Shown here piece after piece: positions 10,630 through 22,600 of a stretch of DNA of 64,000 nucleotides. Numbering within the stretch: position 1 is the first letter of the stretch; each line of letters begins with the position of its first letter. Source of the stretch: Corythoichthys intestinalis (taxonomy: Eukaryota; Chordata; Actinopteri; Syngnathiformes; Syngnathidae); the NCBI RefSeq assembly GCF_030265065.1, contig NC_080407.1, positions 42,949,666-43,013,665 on the forward strand. Direction: 5' to 3'. A program made the position numbers and the translations under genes. The notes beneath the pieces are model-generated. The model saw only the letters and a program-made list of their open reading frames with translations, was not told the origin of the DNA and ran no database searches.

Positions 10630-13600
10630 ATGGCGGAAACCAAAATCATCTATCATATCGACGAGGAGGAGACTCCGTATTTGGTAAAGATCCCCATCGG
10701 CGCCGAAAGTATCACTCTGTTGGACTTTAAGCAAGTCTTGAACAAGCCCAACTACAAGTTCTTCTTCAAATCCATGGACCAGGACTTTGGGTGAGTTGAA
10801 AATTAGATTCCTTTCTGTTATTTGCAGAAAATAATCGCGCTAAGAATCATGAGATCGTGAATTCCATCATGGTAAGACTTTCATAATTGGGGGGGATTTT
10901 TTGTGTGTGCCCCCCCACTCTTTAACACTTTGGCCTGCCAGGATTTCCTCCCCCTCCTTCCAGTCTCCTCCACATTGTAGGAACAATCTCCTCCCTGCTA
11001 TCAATTCATCTTTTTGTGCTGGCTGCTAATCCTCCTCCTGAGGAATGCAGGATTGGACGTCAGTTGCCGTCAATGGAGGCCATTCATGGAATAAATACAG
11101 CCGTTTGAACCGTAGGAAGGATGTTGTTGTGTTTTCTTAGTTTAAGTTTTGTAAGTGCTAATATGCTAACGTTATTGTTAGTTAATGTCAAAACAGTATA
11201 ACTTTAAAGCAACTCTGGTTTATCTACCACCATCAGTGGCAGCTAATGAGTTAAATAACAACTCATTTATGCAGTTTTCCCATGTTTTCCTATTGACATC
11301 TATTGTCGTCAATGGCACTGAGACTGACATAACTCATTGACTGCCACTGACTTGTAGTTGAACCGGCCTATTTCAGCTTACAACACTGAAAGTTCGAAAA
11401 CAAATCAGCAACCCTCTGAGATTGGACGTCTATTAGCGAACTGCAACATAATCACTCAATGCCAGAATTTGACATCTATCGCCATCAATGTCAGACACAA
11501 TTGCAACAAAACTGGGTTTTGAGGATGTACTGTGTCAGTTTTTGGCCCCTTGATATCCGAGTTCCTGTAAATAAAAATCCGACCCAGCAAAAGGAGTGTG
11601 TCGTGGTGGGTGTTTTTATTTGCCCTGGTATGAGGCCAGCTGTCGGCCACAGCAGTGTGTGTGGCGTTTTGACAGGAGAGTTTTAGGGAGGGGGATGAGA
11701 GAGACCATCCTGAGAAACCTGGGCTGGTCATGGACCATTTTCTAGCGTTAAAGTCTCTGGATTGCCGCTGGACGACACTGTTGGGGCAGAGGCTTTCATG
11801 TTAGCAATCCTGTTCTTAACAACTGCTTCATCGACTACTAGACTCAAGACCACACTATCAGAGAACTTGCCTGAGAACCAGAAAGTAGTCTTGCACCGAT
11901 ACCATTTTTTGGCCCTGATACCGATACCTGCCAGTGCAGTAATGGCCGATACCATGCCAATAACACTCCGTTTATTTATGTATATGGCGCAAAACACTCA
12001 GGTGACTTGAAGTTCCGCTCGGAGACCCCCAATGTGGCCAAATTTCAAAACTTTCCGATATGCATGTGTGATACATCATTGGAAAGCTTAAAATATCAAT
12101 TTTCTGGGGGAAGAAAAATTTTGGACAGGAGGGCATTTTTAAAACAAAATGTTTTTTTAAACAGCAAAACCCTATCTGGAGGTGAGAGCACGCAAGAGCA
12201 GAATTACAGACGCCATGACCATAACGAGATATTATCGCGTACTTACCTTGTTTCGATTCAAAAACTCCATGTCGCATGTATCACTGAGTGTCAAGAAACA
12301 GTTGTGAATGGCCACATTTTGGGGGGGATTTTATGGGTGAAACATGGTAATATAACAAGGCTCGCGATGCAGAAATTGCAGACATCAAGGAATGGTCGAG
12401 ATTTTCTTTTTCATATATTTACCCCTTTAAACTTTTTTTCCCCAATTTTTCTCTGTTTGGATCAATTATTTATCATCTAACATGTCGGAGAAAATGTGAC
12501 AGCAACAAAAAATAAAATAAAATTAAGCGATAGTTATGAGGTAGGTAGATAACCGTGACTTTTTTACAGACGCCATTTTTTTCTTTGTGACGTCATTTGT
12601 TTAAAAATTTAAAATATGCGAGCGAATAATTTTCTAAAGTCGTTTTTTTTTTTTCTAAACGAAATATTAGACATCAATTAATGATTCTAAGCAAAAAATG
12701 ACAGACATTTTGAATAATAAATATAACTACTTGCATTGTTTTCATGGCTGGGTTGAAAAAAAAAAAAACGGTTGCGCGACGTCTGTAAACGGGGGTTTCT
12801 AGGGTGTTGTGTTTGATAGAACAATATGTCCATAAACTGCCATAGCAGATTCATGGCGCATTAAGTCTCCAAACTATTTTTAATTTGTCCGTTTTACCCT
12901 GGAAACCCCCGTTTACAGACGTTGCGCAACTGCTTTTGTTTCAACCAAGCCATAAAAAGTAGGTAAGTACTCGTATTGATTATTCGAAATGTCATTTTTA
13001 GCTTAGAATCATTAATTGATGTCTAATATTTTGTTAAAAACAAAAAAAAAAAACTTTAAAAAATATTCACTCGCATATTTTAAACTTTTAAACAAATTAC
13101 GTCACAATTAAAAAATTAGCGTCTGTAATATAGTCACAGATATTTACCTCATACCTATCACTTAATTGTATTTTTTTTCATTACTGTCGCAGTTTCCCCA
13201 ATATTTTAGATGATAAATAATCGATACAAACAAAGAAAAATTGGAAAAAAAAGTTTAAAAGGGTAAATATATTGAAAAGAAAATCTCGACCACTCTTTGA
13301 TGTCTGCGATTTCTGCATCGCGACCCTTGTTACATTGCCATGTTTCACCCATAAAATCCCCCAAAAATCCAGCTGTGGACATTCACAACTGTTTCTTGAC
13401 ACTCAGTGATGCATGCTACATGGAGTTTTTGGATCAAAAAGTGGTAAGTACGCGATAATATCTCGTTAAGAATAAGATCATGGTGTCTTTGATTATGCTC
13501 TCGCGTGCTCTCGCCTCCAGTTAGGGTTTTGCTGTTTAAAAATTGTTAAAAATTTTTTTTAAATACCCCCCTGTTCAAAATTTTTCTTCCCCCAGAAAAT

Positions 13601-16600
13601 TGAGATTTTAAGCTTTCCAATGATATGCATAAAGGACAATTTTGAAATTTGGCCATATTGGGGGTCTCAGAGCGGAACTTCAATTCACCTGAGTGTTTTC
13701 CGCCAAATATATACTGTATATATATTTTTTCTTTTAAAGAGCTATATACTTGGGTCATTGCTATCATGACATTGTCAGGCTTCTGCTTACCTTTGTGAAA
13801 TAGGAAAAAGACTAATACAAAGTGAATCCAGTAGAACTTTTTATTGCATACCTGTTATGGGGGACAATAGTTGAATAAACCTAAGGCTCTCAAAGGCCAA
13901 AATAGTGCTAAATTCGTGAAATTAAAACATGTATAATACTAGCCCAGCAGTAGAAAAATAAAAATACATTTATAACAATAAACTGAATGAGCAGATACTT
14001 TTTAAAACCTCTCAAATGCCAAACAATGTAACTTTCATGAAATTATAAGTTATAATAATAATAATAATAATAATTAGAGCTTTCAAACGATTAAAATTTT
14101 TGATCGAGTTAATTATAGCTTAAAAATTAATTAATCGTAATTTGGGCTGTCAAACGATTAAAATTTTTAATCGAGTTAATTACAGCTAAAAAATAATCAT
14201 AATTAATCGCAATTAATCGCAATTCCATCCATCTATAAAATATGCCATATTTTTCTGTAAATTATTGTTAGAATGGAAAGCTAAGACACAAGATGGATAT
14301 ATACATTCAACATACGGTACATAGGGACTGTATTTGTTTATTATAACAATAAACAAGATGGCATTAGCATTATTATTAGAGCTGGGAATCTTTGGGCACC
14401 TAACGACTCGATTACGATTCAGAGGCTCCGATTAGATTATAAAACGATTATTGATACACCCCCCCCTCCTTTTTTTTTTTTTTTTTTTTTTTTAAATGTT
14501 TTGTACATTAGTTCCAAAATTGTTCAAAAATCCTCTCAGGCTAAACCAAACTACTATTTCAGTATCAAGTTAACATATAGCAGTAAACAAATATACAAAA
14601 ATAACAGTAAATAAAAAACTCCAGTCCCCATTCTGTAACAGCAGCTTTAAACTACATTCAATTAATTTAATGTTGTGAATCAACTGTTAAAGTTGTTAAA
14701 ATTGCTCCCGTTATTCCATAATTTCCCTTTTGTCTACTTTCGACATGTGAAAGTTTTAATACTATTTTAAAGATAGATTCAAGTCAATATTTTACCGATT
14801 TAGGAGTATTTTAGATAAAAAGTTAATTAGGTTTGCTTGGAAGGTTCGCTACAACAGCCTTGCAGGGAAGTGCACTGCTTTAAGATGGCGGCCGTTTACT
14901 AACGCTCGCATCTAGCTTTTTGTAGATGTGCTGCTCACGCTACCGAATCAATGGTCCATCTAGTCCTATATAAATGATATCTACCATTACATTATGTGGA
15001 TGACGTACTTTGTAGCAGCTTTTCGGCAGCAGTCAGGTATGTTGTTGTGTTTTTTGATCTCGTGGCATGAGTTGAGCTAGAGCCGTGAGTTGAGCATTGG
15101 CATTACCCGAGGGGCCGGGTAATGAGAAGCATGATGTTTAGCTACTCTCGCTGCGTTCTTCCTCGTTGCGCCCCGAAGACCGCGTGGCACGCTGAGTCTG
15201 TTGTACTTCCGCTTTACTTGGCATATTTCAATAATCGGAATTTGGATGTTTGTGAATCATTCTCGAATCTTCCACGGCCGAATCGCGAATAATCTAAGAA
15301 TCGGAAATTTTGCACACCTCTAATTATTGTTATAATAATAATTAACATTATTTGTTAAAGCGATCCATGGATAGAAAGAATTGTAGTTCTTAAAAGATAA
15401 ATGTTAGTACAAGTTATAGAAATTTTATATTAAAACCCCTCTTACTGTTTTCGTTTTAATAAAATTTGTAAAAATTTCAATCAAAAAATAAACTAGTAGC
15501 CCGCCATTGTTGATGTCAATAATTACTTACACAATCCTCGTGGGTGCTGAAGCCTATAAAATCAGTCGCACCCAAGCGCCAGCAGAGGGCGGCAAAACTC
15601 CATAAAACACAATTAACATGTGGGCATTTCTCTGTACTGTCTTTTAAACCTGTCTGAGTGGCATGTGCGTTAATTGTGTCGAATATTTTAACGTGATTAA
15701 TTTAAAAAATTAATTACCGCCTGTTAACGCGATAATTTTGACAGCTCTAATCGTAATTAATCGCAATTCAAACCATCTCTAAAATATGCCATATTTTTAT
15801 GTAAATTATTGTTGGAATGGAAAGATATGACACAAGACGGATATATACATTCAACATACCGTACATAAGTAATGTATTAGTTTATTATAACAATAAATCA
15901 ACAAGATGGCATTAACATTATTAACATTCTCTTAAGGCGATCCATGGATAGAAAGACTTGTAGTTCTTAAAAGATAAATGTTAGTACAAGTTATAGAAAT
16001 TGTATATTAAAACCCCTCTTAATGTTTTCGTTTTATTAAAATGACAAATTTTCACATTTTCAATCAAAAAATAAACTAATAGCTCCCCATTGTTGATGTC
16101 AATAATTACACCTCTTACTCATGGTGCTGAAAGCTATAAAATCTGTTGGACCCAAGCGCCAGCAGAGGGCGTCAAACACCAAAAAACAAGTAACAAGCAG
16201 ACATTACACTCTGCTGTCATTTTAATCTGTTTGAGCGGGGCATGTGCATTCATTGCCTCAAATATTTTAACGTGATTAATTAGAACTATTACCGCCCGTT
16301 AACGCGATAATTTTGACACCCTTAATTATAATAATTGACTACAGCATCCTGTCTATCTATTACCCTCCCTCTTTGTGCACCAGCAGCAAATAACTCCATC
16401 TATAGCAACGCACAAATGCAAACAGCGTACACACACACAACTTAGCCACTTAGCTTACTCTGCTTACTTCTACAGCACTTTTGAAACAGGTCTCAAATTA
16501 CTGCGGCATTTCTTTCAGTATAAGACCAAAAAATACTAAAGTACCTTTGACATGGGGATGCTCCAGTTGAGCAGCAATCGCGTGGCTGCTGTGTGTGAGA

Positions 16601-19600
16601 TCTAGTCCTGCAACGATTAATCGATTAACTCGAGTATTCGATTAGAAAAAAAGATTCAAATTAAATTTTGCTGCTTCGAGTATTCGTTTCTATGAAGTGG
16701 CGTTGTAATGGTTTGTTTTGAAAGTGTTTGCATTTAGTTTTATTGATTTAGGTGCATACACTGCCCTCTAGTCTGCCTCTTTCACATGGCCGAATACAAT
16801 TGCTTCCTGTTAAGACCAACATAAGCTAGGTTTTTTGTTTGAGCTAATGTTTTTTTAATAAATTCGTAATTTAGTTTATATTTCGCCAATGTTTGTGCGA
16901 ATATGTGTTTGAACCATTTGTTAAGAGCATTGTAAAAAAAAAAAAAAAAAACTTGTTTTATAGCATTTAAGCTAGCGGACTTTTGCTATGTAAGGTAGCC
17001 ATTTTTTCTTTTGTTGTACATTGATCCTTATTTATTTATTTATTTATTTATCAATTTATTTTTGTACCGCTTGAGGCTCAGCTCTGATATTTTGATTTTT
17101 TTATGTTCCTTATCCGATTACTTGATTATTCGACCTAACTAGTTCATTGATTGATCGACTACTAAAATAATCGATAGCTGCAGCCCTAGTGAGATCCCTT
17201 GAATTCATTTGCATTAACTACTATGCTTTCCATTCGGCTGTAAAGCCAAGCAGGGAAAGTTGGGAGACTTGGCTGCTCCAGACATCGGTTGAAAAGCTTC
17301 TGGCACCTGCCTTCTCCAGCTTTTCTAAAACATTTTTCAATACTTTATTCTTTAGTGCAGGATAGTCGTCTCCTTCATGTATTTGCGACTTGGGACCTTA
17401 TACCTAGGTACTGCGTGAGCCATAAAAAGCAGGATTCACACGCTTTCAACAAAGGCAAGGGGCAGGTTACAGACAACAGTCGTTTCTGTGACTTTTTTTT
17501 CAGACATCTGTCTTGCTGCTTCACTCTTCTCGTCCCACTGCCCAGGGTTTGTTGCTGCGGTTCATCCCCAGCCATTGTACTCGACACTGAAATATTCTGA
17601 AAGCACCGACATTTTCATCTACTCTGAGTTTGTTTTTCCTCCATATGAAAAAGCTGCCTCGGCATTGGTTAAGAGCAACTGTTGGTCCGCTCTCATTGGT
17701 CTGGTCTGGAGCAGGTCAATAGCGATAGCTGCTTGGCATGCAAAGTAATCACGTGTGATCACATAGCACAGAGTGTAGTGCGCGTCAGGCTGTGGTGTTA
17801 TAATACTGGACCAGTGAATGGTATCGGCGCCCTGTTTGTTGGTAATCACAGATACCAATACTACCATTTCGGCCCGGATCCCCCCGCCGATACTGGTATC
17901 GGTACATCATTAGTTTTAAGTGTCGAAACACGGACTGGTCAAGGACCATTTTCTAGGGTAGAAGTCTAAGGAATGCCGCTGCACTACACATGTTAATGTT
18001 GGGGTAGAGGCTTCATGAGATCAATCCTGTTCTTAACAGCTGCTTCAACTACTACTAGACTCAAGACCACACTATCAGAGAACTTATCCGAGAACGAGAA
18101 AGAACCACGGTTTTAAGTGTCGAAACCTGGACTGGTCATGGACTATTTTCTAGGGTAAAAGTCTAAGGATTGCCGTTGCACTACACATATTAATGTTGGG
18201 GTAGACGCTTCATGTGAGCAATCGTGTTCTAAAAAGCTGCTTCAACTATTACTAGATTCAAGACCAAACTATTGGAGAACTTGCCCGAGAACCAGAAAGA
18301 CCCCTGGCTTTAAGTGTCGAGACTGGGGCAAAACCAAGAACAGTCTTTAGATTGAAACCTCAATCGAATTGTTTTTCTGTTTCAGGGTGGTGAAGGAAGA
18401 AATTTCAGATGACAGCGCAAAGTTGCCATGCTTTAATGGTCGCGTGGTCTCCTGGGTAAGTACGCCAAACAATCGCCACTTCTCCAGAAATTAAATGTCC
18501 GATAGCGCCTTCCTGCCTGAGATGGATGTTTTTTAATGACTGAAATCGGGTAAAACAACTCGGGACCACGTCTTTGACGGTCACTGGCTCGTTCCCCAGC
18601 CCGTGGCTAACATTTCAAGGAGAGACAAAAAAACGGCGAGCGGACTTGGCCCGGTTGAGCAGGTTTGAGGCTCAAGCATCTGTTAAGTGCATAAGAATGA
18701 AGGGAGCGCTTTAAAGTAAAGAAACCCGGGGGAGCGATATGTGAGCCGCACGCTAAGAAGGGTGGAGAGATCCCAAATGACATACAGGAAGCGTGTGTGT
18801 AGGGAAGAGTGGCTGTGAAATTCCATTTAGTTGAATTGTTTTGTCAGAAAATGCGTCACGCTTGCATCTTGCAGCAGAAAGGCAAGTACGCCAAGTGTAG
18901 AGTATGCGTACAGTACCTCACTGTTTGTTTGATGATAGCGATAAGGGTAAGAATGAAGGATTATGTTTCAGTGATCCCCGTGAGACCTGGGCTTGAAAAG
19001 AGAGCAGTGTTTGCATGTCAAAATAATTGACATCCTACCTCTTGATCCACCCTGTTGACACTCTCTGTGCTTAATTACATTTCCCTTCATCCCTCGCTTC
19101 TGAATCCTCACAAACTTTTTTGGGGATGTCAGCTCGTGTCTTCGGACGCTCCGGCCACAGAATCTGCAGCTCCGGCGGCAATCCCCGCTGCGGAGACGTC
19201 TGTCCAGCCTTCGCCCCCTCCTCCGCCCCTGCCGCCCCCGCCCGCAGAGAGGACCGGGGGCATCGGAGACTCCAGACCGCCCTCCTTCCAGTGAGGAACC
19301 GACCCCGTCTCTGTGGCACAATTGCAACCGCGAAAACTGGACCGTGCCGCGAGTCTGACCGTAATTTCTCGCAGCCCCAACGCGACGGGTAGTGTGGAGA
19401 CTTTGGACGAGCAGACCGAAACGGAGTCCGTTGTTTCCTTCAGGAGAGAGAGACCTCGACACAGGGATAGCGTGGAGCAACATGGTAAGCCATCGAAATG
19501 GTCGTCGCGACATACTCGAGGGAGACAAAACCCTGACGTCAGGTGTCTCTCAGGGCCTCGCGTCAACGGACAAAGTCGCTTGGAGCGGCACTTAGCAGGG

Positions 19601-22600
19601 TACGAGAGCTCCAGCACGATGATGAGCAGTGAGCTGGAAACAACCAGTTTCTGCGACTCTGAGGACGACGACACCATGAGCAGGTGAAGCCGAAGCCTTA
19701 ACTCTAGCGCAAGGGAACCCTACGCATTTGACTTCTATGACTTCTTCTTCGGTAGGTTCAGCAGCGCAACAGAACAGAGTACGGCCTCCAGACTCTTGAA
19801 ACGGCATCGGCGACGCAGGAAACAGCGCCCCCCTCGCTTAGAGAGGGTACGCTAGTGTTTCATGGTCAACATCCCACCATCTTCATCTGAATATCTTCTG
19901 TGGACTTGCGAGTAAGGTTTTTTCCTCCTTTTAGGCTTCCTCTTTCAGCAGTGTGACGGATTCCACCATGTCGTTGAACATCATCACCGTGACCTTGAAC
20001 ATGGGTGCGTATCGTGTCTGTTGATATAAATTGCGAGAAAAATATTTTTCTGATGATCTTCCGATGTTTAGAGAAGTACAACTTCCTGGGCATTAGCATT
20101 GTGGGCCAAAGCAATGAAAGGGGCGATGGCGGCATCTACATTGGTTCAATCATGAAGGGCGGGGCCGTGGCCGCCGATGGACGCATCGAACCCGGAGACA
20201 TGCTATTGCAGGTGACGAGACAAACAGAGTTTCTCTGCGGTGGGTGTGATTACGACCTCCAAGCTAATTGGATTCTGTTCTCCGCTAGGTCAACGACATC
20301 AACTTTGAGAATATGAGCAACGACGACGCAGTGCGAGTGCTGAGGGAGATCGTGCACAAGCCGGGGTAAGCTGATGACTTGGCGAGAATCGCTGTTCATG
20401 CTAGTGATGTATCTCTGGGCTTTGTCAGGCCGATTATCCTTACCGTGGCCAAGTGCTGGGACCCGTCTCCGCAAGGTTACTTCACTCTGCCGCGAAGTAA
20501 GTGACATCGGAAGCCGAGTGTCAGACCAATCGGAGTTCGTTTTTTTAGGAGATACTTTGAACCGATTTTCCCTACGCAGATGAACCTATTCGACCAATTG
20601 ACCCAGCGGCATGGGTCAGCCACTCAGTAGCTATGACCGGCGCCTACCCGGCCTTCCCGGGAAGCTCCTCTCTAAGTACCATCACTTCCTCCTCTTCCGT
20701 CACAGAGCCCGAGCGTGAGTTTTAATTTGGTTTTCTGTCTCTTCAAAACATGTCTTGGCACCTGGTTAACTTCGTAAAACCTGGCATTCACGTACAGTCC
20801 CTGACAAAAGTCTTGTTGCTTATCCGTTTTGTAGAAACAATTGTGAATGCCCTGACTTTTAATTATTCAACTGGTTTCAGAAATGGCTCATATGAAGGCT
20901 AAGACCCTCCCAAATGATGTTGAATCTACAAAAATTTGTTTCACTGAAAAAAGATTTATCATTTAATGAAGACATAAAGGTCAAATTTTGGCAAGACAAA
21001 AGTTTTGTCGCCTACAAAAAGTAGTGTGAAAATTGAACAAAAAATGTACTTCAAATACAAGAGATCCAAATGTAATATTTTGTATGGCTTCCATGGGCTG
21101 GAGGGACTGCATCCATGCGGTTCGGCAAGGATTTATACAATTTATTGATGAAGTCATCAGGAACATCAAAGAAAGCAGTCTTGCATGCCTCCCAGAGTTC
21201 ATCAACATTCTTGGGTTTTGTCTTCCATGATTTTGCCACCACCAAATTTCACTGTTTTGTGGCAAAAGGTGGATTTTTCAGATGAATCTTGCACTGAATT
21301 ACACCACAGTTGCTGCAAATATTGCAGGATACCTACTGGAGCCCGCATGGATCCGAGTTTCACTCAGAAAACTCTGAAATTTGGTGGTGGCAAAATCATG
21401 GTCTGGGCTTGCATCCAGGTCATTCATTGTCAGACGGAAGCAGCACGGCAAAACACCACGCAAAAAAATAAGTCAAAATATCAAAATGGCTTATCTCTTC
21501 GTCCTCTGTAGGATCATGGCCCCTAACAAAATGTTTACTGTATATGAAATGTGAATGGCTTCACCTTGCTGGCGTTAAACTGGTCTTTTGGACGTCCGCG
21601 CAAATTGATCCATTCTTCACATTTTTTCGGAAACGTATGAAGAAAACATCCTTCATATGTCGTAATGTCTAGAGTCGTTTCTACAAGTTTTATAGTAGCA
21701 GTGTTTGATTGGCATGTTCTTTTTTTGACATATTACCGGAGAAAACAAGCAGAAATAACATGGAATGTATGCGAGGGCGTGTCTGTAATGACCCATTTCT
21801 GCGTAACAATGGCGACGCCACGGTCTAAAAATAGCATACGTGTGGTACGCTATTGTTCTTTTGTTGTACTTAGATCCTCATTTATTTATTTTTTTTAATA
21901 CCGTTTGAGGCTAAGCTCAGGTACAGTGGTACCTCGACATACGATCGCTTCGACACACGATCTTTTCGACATCCGACGTAAAATTTGACTTGCCATTTGT
22001 TTCTACATCCGACGACATGCTCGAAATACGACGACATGACAGCACCGCAGACAAATGCACGGCGGATTTTCTTGTGTGAGAAATCAACACAAAAGATTTC
22101 AAAAAGGGTGGTACAGGTGATGAAACAAAGAAAAAGGTGACGCTTACCTTTTAAATGGAGTTGCAAATTATAGAGATATATGAGCGTGGGGTGTGCATCC
22201 GTGAACTGGCTCAAGAACACAACTCCACGGTCTTCTTCTGACCACCGTTCGCCAGTCATTATAAGTTAAGCTGATAATTATTATTGTGGTAAAATCGCCA
22301 AAGAAATCGCCAGCTTTGCCATGTTTTTATCATTTATTTCACAACTTATTCAACACAAAACGCCTACTGTCTGCCGCAATTGATGGGGTTCTCAAGAAAA
22401 CATTGAAAGGGAAAGTGAAACTCTGTGAAAGGGAAAGTGAAACTGTTTCTGGCACGATAGCCCCGTGGCGCGTTCAGGTACAGAAAAAAACATCCGCCAC
22501 ATTAGAACCCGATTTGTTACATTATTACAGGAATTATTGTATTATTAGTATATTTTTCCGATTTTTATTTGTAATGTATTCGTTTTACTATGTGTAATTG

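Larger units (their letters stand above)
14075..16324 (+). mobile_element. TAGGGCTGTCAAA-family MITE, outer copy of a nest
   Basis: It begins TAGAGCTTTCAAACGATTAA, is interrupted at 14142 and resumes at 15750 with AATCGCAATTCAAACC after the duplicated target, then ends TTTTGACACCCTTA at 16324. Flanks ATAATAAT and ATTATAAT match in 7 of 8 positions. Non-coding. Confidence 0.75.
11727..18305 (+). repeat. Roughly 198-bp tandem unit in dvl2 intron 1, split by insertions
   Basis: Units at 11727-11885, 17935-18111 and 18134-18305 share GGTCATGGACCATTTTCTAG, GACTCAAGACCACACTATCA and GAGAACTTG.C.GAGAAC. The second and third are adjacent (period about 198 bp). The first is cut off at 11885 by inserted DNA starting TAGTCTTGCACCGATACC and ending near 17914 with GGTATCGGTACATCATTA. 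So a small tandem array was probably present before about 6 kb of mobile DNA entered it. Confidence 0.65.

Noticed and set aside
19129-19687. Minus-strand frames over dvl2 exons 3-5
   Set aside because: They are antisense to well-supported dvl2 exons and have no start context or homology.
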